This document shows positions 8,100 to 15,079 of a stretch of 26,673 nt of DNA, piece by piece. The translations under genes were made by a program, and so were the position numbers. The stretch lies in NCBI GenBank assembly GCA_001786015.1, contig MFVH01000013.1:1-26673 (forward strand), written 5' to 3'. How positions within the stretch are numbered: the first letter of the stretch is position 1; each line of letters opens with the position of its first letter. Below the pieces are notes generated by a model, which saw only the letters and a list, made by a program, of their open reading frames with translations, searched no databases and had not been told where the DNA came from. The stretch is from Candidatus Nomurabacteria bacterium RIFCSPLOWO2_01_FULL_46_18 (lineage in GTDB: Bacteria > Patescibacteriota > Minisyncoccia > Phycocordibacterales > UBA9973).

Positions 8100-9978
8100 A
8101 TTTTACTTTTTCTTCTTTGCCGGGGATTATTTTATCCGGCTGGAAGACTCGGGAAAGTTTCAGAATATTTTTCTTCACGGCCATATTGCCGTCTTTGAAT
8201 AATTTGATTTCCAGGAGCATTCCTTCCATTGTCGCCTCGGAGAATGTTTGGTCAAAGATAAAGTTTCCGAGCGAGTAGGCGATGTATCCATTTTTATAAA
8301 CTTCCGTGTCTTCAATCACGTGCGGATGTGTTCCGACGACAATCTTCGCGCCGTCATCGATTGCCCGATGCGCCAGCTCTTCCTGCCTCGCGTTATGCTT
8401 GGTCTGATATTCTTCGCCGAAATGAAATGACACCACAAGGTGATCTACCCGCCTCGCCGCGCTTTTAACAATTTCATCAAAGCGCGGGTCGTTGGCGAGC
8501 AGTATTCCTCCGTTATCCGGAGTTGCCGCCATAAATTCCGGTCCCTTGTCGGAAAAGGCAAGAAATCCTATTTTCATCCCGTATTTTTCGATTATCGCTG
8601 GTTTCTCTGCTTCCTCGCGAGTCACTCCGCCGCCGGTGTAAAGAATTTCATTCTCTTTCATCCGCGAGAGTGTGTCATAGAAAGCCAGTCTCCCCCAATC
8701 GCCGATATGATTATTGGTAACGGAGAGAATACCGAAGCCCGCGCCCTTCAGGGCCGGGAGAACTTGGGGATCCATTCGGAAAGAATATAAATTGCCGAGG
8801 TCGCTTCCTTGGTCCGAGGCGGTGCCTTCAAGGTTGGCAAAAACAATATCATAATTTTTAAGGATTTCCATTTTTTCAAAAAGCATCGAATAGTCCCCGC
8901 CGAAATTTTTTATCACCGAATTGCGGACCCCGCGATTGAGCATCAGGTCCCCGCCGAAAGCGAGCATCACATAATCCGGCTCTTTGATTTCAGGAATGGG
9001 GGCAATTACTACTTCCTCCACCCTCTGGAGCGCAACCTTCTCTTCTATTTTCTCTCCGTAATAAATATTTTTCTTTAAATAGCCTAGAATGTTTTCCACG
9101 TCACGCCTGCGGTCAGCGCTTCCCAAGAGCGCGATCGCAATATTGCGCGGCCCGTTTTCAAGGAGAGGAGCGGAGAAAACAGAAACAACCGTTTGTCGGG
9201 CGGGTTCGGTGTAGCCGGACTTCCCGCCCAAATACCCCTCTCTCTTTAAGAATTGATTGTTGCTCGGCCAAATGTGCGCCTTAGTTCCGAAACTCCGGAG
9301 AGTGGTGATGGAGAGGAGGTCTTTTTTCTTTTCGTTTAAGTATTTGACCAGCCGGAAGAGGTCGGAAACGGTCGATTGATTTTCCGGGGAGAGGCCGCTC
9401 GGGTCGGAGTATTTCGTTTGGAACATCAGAAGCTCTTTGGCCCGCTCGTTCATCTTTCCGATAAAGGTGCTCCGGCCCAAATTCTCCGCCAGGACCTCGG
9501 CCGCGTCGTTCGACGATTGGAGTAGGAGCGGATACAAGAGGTCGCCGGTTTTTATTTTCTCGCCCAAGCGTAAATCGCCGTTCCCGCCTTCGGTGGCGAG
9601 CGCTTTCTGACTGACGAGCGCGATCCCGTCCTCTGGTAAGGTTTCAGCGGCCACCAGCGCCGTCATCAGCTTGGAGACCGAGGCGATCGGGAGCTCCTCC
9701 TTTTCATTTTTTGAGAGAATTATTTCTCCGGTTTCAAGGTCGCCGACCAAATAAGCGAGGGCGGAAACCTTCAGTTTTTCGGCGAGCGGCCTGGTGAAGT
9801 AAGAAAGAACCGGCCCAGCCTCAAGCTTGTCTTTTTGCGGCGTAGTAGTGACGACCGCTTCGGTTTTTTCTTCAAAAACTGGAGAGGAGTCTGATTTATC
9901 AAAAGGGGAGAAATTAAACGCCAGTGTCACAAAAAAAACACCGAACGCAAGCGAGAGGAGTATCTTAATCCACTTCAT
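8086..9978 (-). CDS. DD-carboxypeptidase (S11-like) fused to a CapA-like domain
   Basis: Two enzymes in one 630-residue chain. A hydrophobic N-terminal segment (about 5-22) is a signal anchor, placing it outside the membrane. Residues ~60-305 are a penicillin-binding DD-carboxypeptidase of the DacA type: nucleophile in SVSK (S100, K103), SSN (155-157) and KSG (253-255). This family trims the terminal D-Ala of peptidoglycan side chains. Residues ~335-605 resemble the CapA/PGA metallophosphatase-like family: FGGDLMLNRG (341-350), NNHIGDWG (422-429), FHFGEEY (518-524), GTHPHV (549-554), YSLGNFIFDQ (568-577). CapA members act in poly-gamma-glutamate capsule pathways, though many have unknown substrates. 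The start overlaps the rnr stop as ATGA, so it is coupled to rnr; its end overlaps smc by 14 bases. Confidence 0.88.
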   Translation of the reverse strand: MKWIKILLSLAFGVFFVTLAFNFSPFDKSDSSPVFEEKTEAVVTTTPQKDKLEAGPVLSYFTRPLAEKLKVSALAYLVGDLETGEIILSKNEKEELPIASVSKLMTALVAAETLPEDGIALVSQKALATEGGNGDLRLGEKIKTGDLLYPLLLQSSNDAAEVLAENLGRSTFIGKMNERAKELLMFQTKYSDPSGLSPENQSTVSDLFRLVKYLNEKKKDLLSITTLRSFGTKAHIWPSNNQFLKREGYLGGKSGYTEPARQTVVSVFSAPLLENGPRNIAIALLGSADRRRDVENILGYLKKNIYYGEKIEEKVALQRVEEVVIAPIPEIKEPDYVMLAFGGDLMLNRGVRNSVIKNFGGDYSMLFEKMEILKNYDIVFANLEGTASDQGSDLGNLYSFRMDPQVLPALKGAGFGILSVTNNHIGDWGRLAFYDTLSRMKENEILYTGGGVTREEAEKPAIIEKYGMKIGFLAFSDKGPEFMAATPDNGGILLANDPRFDEIVKSAARRVDHLVVSFHFGEEYQTKHNARQEELAHRAIDDGAKIVVGTHPHVIEDTEVYKNGYIAYSLGNFIFDQTFSEATMEGMLLEIKLFKDGNMAVKKNILKLSRVFQPDKIIPGKEEKVKFTPR

Positions 9979-11891
9979 ACCAATACATAATCTATTGTTT
10001 TCTTTTCCAGGTCGACCGATTTTACTTTGATTCTAACTTTATCGCCCAGACGATACTTTTTTTTCTTTCTCTGTCCGACTAATTCCAGTTTTTTCTCATT
10101 GAGAACATAGAAATCATCGGAGAGATCTCGTATCCGCACCAACCCTTCCGACTTTGTTTCCGTTTCTTCCATATATAGGCCCCACTCGGTCAGTCCGCTT
10201 ACGATACCTACGAATTTTTGGCCGACCCGAGAGGACATATATTCCACTTGCTTGTACTTGACCGAAGCCCACTCCGCCTCCTGCGCTCTTTTTTCCTGAA
10301 GCGATGCTTGTCTTAAAATTTCTTCATACTCGTGCAATCTTTCTTTTCCGATCGATTTACCGGAGAGATGAAGGTCCAATAGTCGATGGACAATAATGTC
10401 CGGATATCGGCGGATCGGGGAAGTGAAGTGGGTATAGTATTTGAGCGCCAATCCGTAGTGGCCGATGTTTTTGGTCGAATAGATCGCTTTGGCCATCGAG
10501 CGGACTACCGCGCGGTGAACAGTGTCCTTTTCAACTTTCCCCTCGAGGCTCTCCAGTATCCGATTTAGTTCCCGGCTGGGGATTGTTCCGTCTTTAAACG
10601 GCAAATGATAGCCGAGACTTTTCAGAAACAACCCCAGGTCCAGCATTTTTTCCCGGCTCGGGAGATCATGCACTCGGTAAACGGAAACCTCCTTGGAAAT
10701 CACTTTCGCCACGCTCCGGTTGGCCAGGAGCATGAATTCTTCGATGAGGCGATGCGAATCCCCGCGCTCCTTTTTAAGGACTTTGATCGGAGCTCCTTTA
10801 TGGTCGAGGACAAAGCGCACTTCTTCCTGGTCCAGCGAAATCGCTCCGCCTCGTATCCTTTCTCCGGTTAATTTTTTTGCCAGCTTGTTTAAAATGGAAA
10901 GTTCGCGATAATGGGGACTCTCCGGTTTTCTAATCGCCTCCTCGGCTTCTTCATAAGTGAACCTCTTCCGCGAGTGGATCACCGTCTTTCCGAACCATTC
11001 GCCTTTCACTTTTGCCTCTCTATCAAGAATAAACACCGCGCTCATCGTGAGCCGGTCCGTTTCCGGCCGCAGACTGCACAAATCGTTGGAGAGGGTCTCC
11101 GGGAGCATCGGTATGGTGCGGTCGACCAGGTAGACGGAAGTTCCACGCCCGCGCGCTTCGCGGTCGATCGCGCTCTTTTCTTTTATATAATGGCTGACGT
11201 CGGCGATGTGAATGCCAACTTCGTACAATTCACCACCCCTAACCCCCTCCTTCTCTAGGGAGGGGAGGACGCGAAAAGATATCGCGTCGTCGAAATCTTT
11301 GGCGTCAATCGGATCGATGGTGAAAGTAAGGGTCTTCCGGAAATCGCGCCTGTTTCGATAATCGTCATTTAGTATTCCTCGGCGTTTAATTTGCTTCGCT
11401 TCTTCTTCCGCGTTTTTTCCGATTTCTTTATCAAAACCTTTCTCCATGGCGATTGCGTGCATCTCGGCATCATTTTCTCCCCGCTTCCCCAGAACTTTAA
11501 GAATTTTGCCTTCGGGCGCAAGTCTTGCGCTACGCCAGGAAATAATTTCAGCAAAAACTTTCTGGCCAGCTTTTCCGCCGCTCAAGAATTTTGTCGGTAT
11601 TAAAATATCGGTGTACATTTTCGGATCGTCCGGTTTTACGAAAAATATATCTTTCTCTTTTTCCAGCACTCCGGCAAAAGCCATCTTTACTCTGGAAATT
11701 ATTTTTAAAACTTCTCCATTTTGTCTCTTCAGTTTTACTTCAGGGTGAAGAATGATTTCCACCGTATCTCCATGAAGCGCGGTATTCAAATGCCTCGCGT
11801 CGATTTCGATGTCCTCTTTTAAGTTCTCAACTTTGACGTACCCAGTGCCCTTGGAGGTGATGGAAATTGTCCCGATAATTTTCTTTTTCAT
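9975..11891 (-). CDS. rnr: Ribonuclease R (RNase II/R family 3'-5' exonuclease)
   Basis: Processive 3'-5' exoribonuclease, 638 residues, shorter than E. coli RNase R (about 813). It begins with an OB-fold cold-shock-like domain (ITSKGTGYV). The RNB catalytic core has all four metal-binding aspartates in TIDPIDAKDFDDA: D193, D199, D201, D202. SPIRRYPDIIVHRLL follows later in the core, and an S1 RNA-binding domain ends the protein (about 557-638, from FVGIVSGLTEWGLY). Residues 209-220 (LPSLEKEGVRGG) interrupt the core just after the aspartates and come from a palindromic repeat. It is the first gene of a leftward operon, with a leaderless extended -10 promoter, and overlaps the next gene by four bases. 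Confidence 0.93.
   Translation of the reverse strand: MKKKIIGTISITSKGTGYVKVENLKEDIEIDARHLNTALHGDTVEIILHPEVKLKRQNGEVLKIISRVKMAFAGVLEKEKDIFFVKPDDPKMYTDILIPTKFLSGGKAGQKVFAEIISWRSARLAPEGKILKVLGKRGENDAEMHAIAMEKGFDKEIGKNAEEEAKQIKRRGILNDDYRNRRDFRKTLTFTIDPIDAKDFDDAISFRVLPSLEKEGVRGGELYEVGIHIADVSHYIKEKSAIDREARGRGTSVYLVDRTIPMLPETLSNDLCSLRPETDRLTMSAVFILDREAKVKGEWFGKTVIHSRKRFTYEEAEEAIRKPESPHYRELSILNKLAKKLTGERIRGGAISLDQEEVRFVLDHKGAPIKVLKKERGDSHRLIEEFMLLANRSVAKVISKEVSVYRVHDLPSREKMLDLGLFLKSLGYHLPFKDGTIPSRELNRILESLEGKVEKDTVHRAVVRSMAKAIYSTKNIGHYGLALKYYTHFTSPIRRYPDIIVHRLLDLHLSGKSIGKERLHEYEEILRQASLQEKRAQEAEWASVKYKQVEYMSSRVGQKFVGIVSGLTEWGLYMEETETKSEGLVRIRDLSDDFYVLNEKKLELVGQRKKKKYRLGDKVRIKVKSVDLEKKTIDYVLV
11232..11267 (-). 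repeat. In-frame palindromic element in rnr
   Basis: Encodes the inserted residues 209-220. On the plus strand CCCCTCC (11244-11250) pairs with GGAGGGG (11259-11265) around an eight-base loop. The nine-base string TAACCCCCT at 11240-11248 recurs at the start of the repeat after trmD (14904-14912) in the same plus-strand orientation, so both look like one repeat family. Confidence 0.65.
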
Positions 11892-11898
11892 CGCATTA

Positions 11899-11907
11899 AA
11901 TATACCA
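11899..11907 (-). promoter_or_regulatory. rnr extended -10, leaderless
   Basis: Minus strand TGG-TATATT ends seven bases before the rnr ATG at 11891, giving a predicted start around 11892, one base before the ATG. No clear -35. It diverges from the strong promoter of the orphan lipoprotein gene. Confidence 0.55.
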
Positions 11908-11930
11908 CAAAATAAGGGTTTTTTATGGGA

Positions 11931-11959
11931 TTGACATTTGAGTTTAAATATGATATACT
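11931..11959 (+). promoter_or_regulatory. Near-consensus promoter of the orphan lipoprotein gene
   Basis: A perfect TTGACA (11931-11936), a 17-base spacer and TATACT (11954-11959), with TGA before the -10. The predicted start near 11966 gives a leader of about 70 bases. This is the best promoter in the window by match to the sigma-70 consensus. Confidence 0.8.
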
Positions 11960-12036
11960 ATATAGAGTAGTAGTTCGGCGAGCTCGTCCGAGTTCGCTTC
12001 TGACAAGGGAAAATTCAACCAAAAAAGAGGTGTTCC

Positions 12037-12456
12037 ATGCGTTTCGCCATGATTTTGAGCGCTCTCGTGGCGCTCACCGGGTGCCAGAAGTATCCGCCAC
12101 TCAACCTCACGCCACTCCCGCTCGACCAGATGGCCACGGTGCACGAGATCTCGTCGAGCACGATTGACTCTGCGGGAGTCAAGATCTCGAAGAACACCGA
12201 GTTCGCGAGCGAGGAGTCACCGCTTGCGGTGGTGGCCAAGCAGAACCTGGCCGTCATCCAGGCGCACCGTGATGTCGGCGTTGCCGACGCCAATCGACCG
12301 CTGGCCATCTCTTCCTTCCGGGACGGGAGCTACGGTTACTCGTCGTGGGGCGGATTCTGGGGAGGTCGGAGAATTGACTCCCCTCGTATCAGTCGGTGGG
12401 GGAGGAACATTAATCCTCCGCCCGATATGGCTCCCCGGGTTAGGCGCCGGCCGTAA
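12037..12456 (+). CDS. Orphan predicted lipoprotein
   Basis: Unknown function, 139 residues. The N-terminus MRFAMILSALVALTGC is a short lipoprotein signal peptide with lipobox LTGC (cleavage before C16), so the mature protein should be lipid-anchored. The middle is mildly charged with no recognisable fold; the tail is rich in Gly, Trp, Arg and Pro (SYGYSSWGGFWGGRR). GAGGTG at 12027-12032, four bases before the ATG, is a Shine-Dalgarno sequence and fixes this start. Lys is written AAG throughout, unlike the AAA-rich core genes. It forms a single-gene unit with its own near-consensus promoter and terminator between rnr and rpsP. The signal, ribosome site and terminator together make it a credible real gene; its role cannot be stated. 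Confidence 0.72.
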   Translation: MRFAMILSALVALTGCQKYPPLNLTPLPLDQMATVHEISSSTIDSAGVKISKNTEFASEESPLAVVAKQNLAVIQAHRDVGVADANRPLAISSFRDGSYGYSSWGGFWGGRRIDSPRISRWGRNINPPPDMAPRVRRRP

Positions 12457-12474
12457 AACAGCTGGCAAGAAGTA

Positions 12475-12516
12475 AGGCGCTGTGTCTCACACGAGATGCG
12501 GCGCCTGTTGTTTTTT
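12475..12516 (+). terminator. Terminator of the orphan lipoprotein gene
   Basis: AGGCGC (12475-12480) pairs with GCGCCT (12501-12506), enclosing an inner hairpin GTCTC-acac-GAGAT. TTG and six Ts follow. The T-run overlaps the likely -35 (TTGTTT, 12508-12513) of the rpsP promoter. Confidence 0.8.
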
Positions 12517-12535
12517 AAATAAACTATGTTAGACT
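12508..12535 (+). promoter_or_regulatory. rpsP promoter, leaderless
   Basis: TTGTTT (12508-12513), a 16-base spacer and TAGACT (12530-12535) preceded by TGT. The predicted transcription start falls on the rpsP ATG at 12542. Confidence 0.55.
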
Positions 12536-12541
12536 CTTTTC

Positions 12542-12850
12542 ATGTTAAAGATACGATTACAAAGAATCGGCCGAAAAAATGACCCGTCTTTCCGGGCGGT
12601 TTTGACCGATTCGAAAAACAGCACCAAGAGTGGAAGATTTTTGGAAATTCTGGGAGCTTACAATCCAAAAGCCGGGCAAACGAAGTTTCAGGCGGAAAGG
12701 ATTAAATACTGGATGGGTAAAGGCGCCAAGCTCTCCGACACTATGCATAATTTTATGGTGCATGAGAAGGTAATCGAGGGCAAGAAAATAAACGTGCTGT
12801 CAAAGAAGAGCCCTACTAAAAAAAGAAAGGAGTTGAAAGCGAAGAAGTAA
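12542..12850 (+). CDS. rpsP: Ribosomal protein bS16
   Basis: Small-subunit assembly protein, 102 residues. The N-terminus LKIRLQRIGRKNDPSFRAV and the stretch SGRFLEILGAYNPK are the family signatures, followed by a Lys-rich tail. Leaderless start with no Shine-Dalgarno sequence. It opens the rpsP-khpA-trmD neighbourhood; the 78-base gap before khpA holds a weak GCAGT/ACTGC hairpin (12870-12897) followed by an AT-rich tract, which may partly terminate its transcript. Confidence 0.95.
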   Translation: MLKIRLQRIGRKNDPSFRAVLTDSKNSTKSGRFLEILGAYNPKAGQTKFQAERIKYWMGKGAKLSDTMHNFMVHEKVIEGKKINVLSKKSPTKKRKELKAKK

Positions 12851-12913
12851 TACTATATAGTTGGATAAGGCAGTGAATGAATGATGGTCGGAACTGCTAT
12901 TTATTTAAAAATT

Positions 12914-12925
12914 TAATAGTATACT
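12914..12925 (+). promoter_or_regulatory. Possible khpA -10 region
   Basis: TAATAG (12914-12919) and TATACT (12920-12925) both resemble -10 boxes directly ahead of the ATG at 12929. The first would give a start about three bases before the ATG. TATACT would put the start inside the first codon. No clear -35 and no TGn is present, so this is weaker than the other promoters. Confidence 0.35.
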
Positions 12926-12928
12926 GGC

Positions 12929-13261
12929 ATGCAAGACGCTGACAAGGAATTTCTGGAATACGTAGTTAAGGCGCTGGTCGACAATCCGAACGATGTCAAA
13001 ATCGATCGAACCGTCGACGAAATGGGCGTGCTCATTACCCTGACGGTTAATCCCGCGGACATGGGGAAGATCATCGGCCGCATGGGCAATACCGCCAAAG
13101 CGATCCGAACACTGCTTCGGATCATCGGCATGAAAAACAACGCCCGAGTGAATTTGAAGATTAACGAGCCGGAAGGAGGTATGAGGCCACCCCGGGAGGA
13201 ACGCCCGGAGAGCTCGGTTAAAACCGTGGACCAGGCAATGGAAGACCTCAAAGGAATCTAG
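12929..13261 (+). CDS. khpA: KH-domain RNA-binding protein (KhpA/YlqC-like)
   Basis: Small single-KH RNA-binding protein, 110 residues. The N-terminus DKEFLEYVVKALVDNP is typical of the family, and the KH nucleic-acid loop is GRMG at 50-53 within NPADMGKIIGRMGNTAKAI. The family is usually 75-80 residues; here a Pro/Glu-rich tail of about 30 residues follows (from about 80). In Firmicutes the homologue lies between rpsP and rimM and works with KhpB on RNA and cell division. A strong terminator follows directly, so this unit ends here. Confidence 0.88.
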   Translation: MQDADKEFLEYVVKALVDNPNDVKIDRTVDEMGVLITLTVNPADMGKIIGRMGNTAKAIRTLLRIIGMKNNARVNLKINEPEGGMRPPREERPESSVKTVDQAMEDLKGI

Positions 13262-13268
13262 ACATCTA

Positions 13269-13314
13269 AAAACAAAAATCCCCTCAAGAAAACTCCAGAG
13301 GGGATTTTTGTTTT
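13269..13314 (+). terminator. Strong bidirectional terminator after khpA
   Basis: A perfect 17-bp stem: 13269-13285 (ending in ATCCCCTC) pairs with 13298-13314 (beginning GAGGGGAT) around a 12-base loop, with an A-tract on the left and a T-tract on the right, so it could work both ways. The next promoter's TTGACA starts two bases later. Confidence 0.92.
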
Positions 13315-13315
13315 A

Positions 13316-13344
13316 TTGACAAATATATTTTTATGTGATATGAC
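13316..13344 (+). promoter_or_regulatory. Promoter of the orphan 254-residue gene
   Basis: A perfect TTGACA (13316-13321), a 17-base spacer and TATGAC (13339-13344) with TGA before it. The predicted start near 13351 leaves a leader of about 40 bases that ends in a strong ribosome-binding site. Confidence 0.7.
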
Positions 13345-13378
13345 ATTGATAAATCGTACACAAAACCCCAAAACGGCC

Positions 13379-13385
13379 AAGGAGG
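13379..13385 (+). promoter_or_regulatory. Shine-Dalgarno fixing the orphan gene start
   Basis: AAGGAGG lies five bases before the ATG at 13391, the best ribosome site in the window. It selects this ATG over the upstream in-frame ATG at 13316, which lies inside the -35 box. GGCC on both sides (13375-13378 and 13384-13387) could form a small stem with AAGGA in the loop. Confidence 0.8.
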
Positions 13386-13390
13386 CCACT

Positions 13391-14155
13391 ATGTCACATT
13401 CACCGCATCCCAACCTATCCGCGAGCATCAACGCACAAGTACAGAAGGGTAACACCGACAGTGGCTTCTTCGTGAACAGGATGGAGCCTGGCACGATGAT
13501 CCACATTGTGGCCAGATCCACGAGCTTCACGATGGTCGTGGTTAATCCCGAGAAAAACGAAGTTGCCATGACCAGCACGGTGGAGGGCATAGAAGGACCT
13601 GACCTTTGGATGGTGATGGGTTCCGGCTGGGGTAGCAGCTTGATGAAGGTGGGTTGGATCGGTCTGGATGCCCAGATGCGAATGCGTCGTCTCTCCGGTG
13701 GTCTTCTCGAGTCTGCTACCGTGAGTTCTTTCGTTGTTCTCGATGATCCAGCAGAGGCCACCCGCATCATGGGGGAAGCTGAAGCGCGACGGCCACGAGT
13801 GATGACCGAGGAAGAAGAGGAAGAGTACGAACAACGTTTCGCTACGGCGGTCGAAGAGCTGCTCGTCAGGGAATTCGACGGCGAGGGAGTTCGCAATCGC
13901 GCTCGCGAGATGATCGGCCGCTTCGGCAACATTCCAGCCAAAGGGGCCGTGGCTGGAGTTCTGTGCCAGGCGAAGAAGTATGAGAAACTCGATCTCGCCT
14001 TCAAGCTCCTTGAGCAAGATTGGGTAGGCCAGTGGTACTTCCAACCCCCTCAGGTCGCGGGAAACCCTGAGTTCATGCCCCTGAACGCTCATCGCTGGAA
14101 GGCGCTCTATCGGAATCTCGGCGTTCCTCTTCCCAGCGAAGATCAAGACAAGTAG
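13391..14155 (+). CDS. Orphan two-part protein of unknown function
   Basis: 254 residues; function not recognised. Residues ~22-116 look like a compact beta-rich module: GTMIHIVARSTSFTMVVVNP, then GSGWGSSLMKVGWIGLDAQMRM, then a strand ending in ESATVSSFVVL. I recall short bacterial proteins of unknown function with a similar Gly-Ser-Trp-Gly-Gly-Ser / Gly-Trp-Ile-Gly pattern, but cannot confirm the relation here. A run of six Glu (140-145) leads into a mainly helical C-terminal half (146-215) and a Trp/Pro-rich end. There is no signal peptide or membrane segment, so it is probably cytoplasmic. It stands alone with its own promoter, Shine-Dalgarno and terminator, in the place where rimM usually lies between the KH gene and trmD. 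No RimM motifs are visible. Confidence 0.75.
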   Translation: MSHSPHPNLSASINAQVQKGNTDSGFFVNRMEPGTMIHIVARSTSFTMVVVNPEKNEVAMTSTVEGIEGPDLWMVMGSGWGSSLMKVGWIGLDAQMRMRRLSGGLLESATVSSFVVLDDPAEATRIMGEAEARRPRVMTEEEEEEYEQRFATAVEELLVREFDGEGVRNRAREMIGRFGNIPAKGAVAGVLCQAKKYEKLDLAFKLLEQDWVGQWYFQPPQVAGNPEFMPLNAHRWKALYRNLGVPLPSEDQDK

Positions 14156-14174
14156 GATTTGAAACTCAAGTCCG

Positions 14175-14223
14175 TGAGAAGCTCGTGATTTAATCACTGC
14201 TTATCGCGGGCTTTCTCATTTTT
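14175..14223 (+). terminator. Terminator of the orphan 254-residue gene
   Basis: TGAGAAGC (14175-14182) pairs with GCTTTCTCA (14210-14218, one T bulged), enclosing an inner GTGAT-tta-ATCAC hairpin (14185-14197), and a run of five Ts follows. Confidence 0.8.
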
Positions 14224-14251
14224 GGATGATTTTTAATATTCGTGTTATAAA
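14222..14251 (+). promoter_or_regulatory. trmD promoter, leaderless
   Basis: TATAAA (14246-14251) preceded by TGT is an extended -10 whose predicted start is exactly the trmD ATG at 14258. TTGGAT (14222-14227, 18-base spacing) may serve as -35 and overlaps the end of the upstream terminator. Confidence 0.55.
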
Positions 14252-14257
14252 TACTCT

Positions 14258-14914
14258 ATGCGTTTTCACATAATTACAATTTTTCCCGATGCCTTTGACT
14301 CTTATTTGCGTGAGTCGATAATCGGCCGGGCGATTAGGAATAAAAAGATAAAAATCAGGTTTTACAATCCGATGGATTTTTGTCCGCCGAAGGAGCGAGT
14401 TGACGACCGGCCCTACGGTGGAGGACCCGGGATGGTCTTGCGGCCGGAATTATTTCTTAAAGCATTCGCAAAAATCAAAGTCAAGAAACCCAAAGTTATT
14501 TTTTTCTCAACTTCAGGAAAAAAATTTACGACTTCTCATGCGAAACAAACAGCCAAAAAATTTAAAGATATAGTTTTAATCTGCGGCAGATATGAAGGCA
14601 TTGATGCAAGGGTAAAAAAAATAACCGGTGCGGAAGAAATTTCGATAGGGGATTATGTTTTAACTGGCGGAGAACTTCCGGCGATGGTGCTCATCGACTC
14701 AATTTCCCGCCAGATTCCCGGAGTGCTCGGCAAATACGAGTCGCTCGAAGAAGAACGTGTTTCTTCAAGCGAAGTCTACACGCGGCCGGAAGTTTTAAAA
14801 TACACCCCGCCAGGACGGGGCAAGAAGGCAAAAACTTACCGAGTCCCGAAAGTCCTCCTCTCCGGCCATCGCGCAAAAATCGAGGAGTGGAAGAAAAGAA
14901 ATATAACCCCCTAA
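14258..14914 (+). CDS. trmD: tRNA (guanine-37-N1)-methyltransferase
   Basis: SPOUT-class enzyme that methylates G37 of tRNAs with S-adenosylmethionine, preventing frameshifts; 218 residues. Family motifs in order: MRFHIITIFPDAFDSYL at the start, DDRPYGGGPGMVL, CGRYEGIDARV, and the trefoil-knot cofactor site SIGDYVLTGGELPAMVLID followed by IPGVLG. The C-terminus (GHRAKIEEW, then KKRNITP) is short: the last residues and the stop codon are supplied by the repeat that begins at about 14903. It is usually preceded by rimM and followed by rplS; neither is present here. Confidence 0.95.
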   Translation: MRFHIITIFPDAFDSYLRESIIGRAIRNKKIKIRFYNPMDFCPPKERVDDRPYGGGPGMVLRPELFLKAFAKIKVKKPKVIFFSTSGKKFTTSHAKQTAKKFKDIVLICGRYEGIDARVKKITGAEEISIGDYVLTGGELPAMVLIDSISRQIPGVLGKYESLEEERVSSSEVYTRPEVLKYTPPGRGKKAKTYRVPKVLLSGHRAKIEEWKKRNITP

Positions 14915-14978
14915 GTCCCCCTTGTCAGGGGGACAGGATCCTCCTCCCTTGATAAGGGGAGGTCTCGGGAGGGGTTTA
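14903..14978 (+). repeat. Folded palindromic repeat at the end of trmD
   Basis: An outer inverted repeat, AACCCC (14905-14910) with GGGGTT (14971-14976), encloses two hairpins: GTCCCCC/GGGGGAC (14915-14934) and CCTCCCTT/AAGGGGAGG (14943-14962). This predicts a three-way junction of about 75 bases. It supplies the trmD stop codon, lies just upstream of the rpoB promoter, and shares the string TAACCCCCT with the insert in rnr. No T-tract follows, so it is not a standard terminator. Confidence 0.75.
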
Positions 14979-14984
14979 AAATAG

Positions 14985-15012
14985 TTGACAAAGATTTTGC
15001 CATGAGTATACT
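14985..15012 (+). promoter_or_regulatory. rpoB operon promoter
   Basis: A perfect TTGACA (14985-14990), a 16-base spacer and TATACT (15007-15012). The predicted start near 15019 gives a leader of about 64 bases before the rpoB ATG. Confidence 0.78.
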
Positions 15013-15051
15013 AGAGACACTAGATTGAGTCTCGGGTGCAGCATTAATAAC

Positions 15052-15079
15052 GAAGAGCTTTTAACAGCCTTCTTTTTTT
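15052..15079 (+). terminator. Terminator-like hairpin in the rpoB leader
   Basis: GAAG-a-GC (15052-15058) pairs with GC-CTTC (15067-15072) around an eight-base loop, followed at once by seven Ts (15073-15079), three bases before the rpoB ATG. It lies downstream of the rpoB promoter, so it could act as an attenuator or end a ~60-base leader RNA. A smaller GAGAC/GTCTC stem lies at the leader's start. There is no Shine-Dalgarno sequence. Confidence 0.6.

Noticed and set aside
13316..13390. The longer start of the orphan 254-residue gene at 13316
   Set aside because: This ATG lies in the promoter itself, upstream of the predicted transcription start, whereas the ATG at 13391 has a strong AAGGAGG.
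13415..14197. A 260-residue leftward frame opposite the orphan gene
   Set aside because: No ribosome site or promoter, His/Arg-rich odd composition, and the plus-strand gene has promoter, Shine-Dalgarno and terminator.
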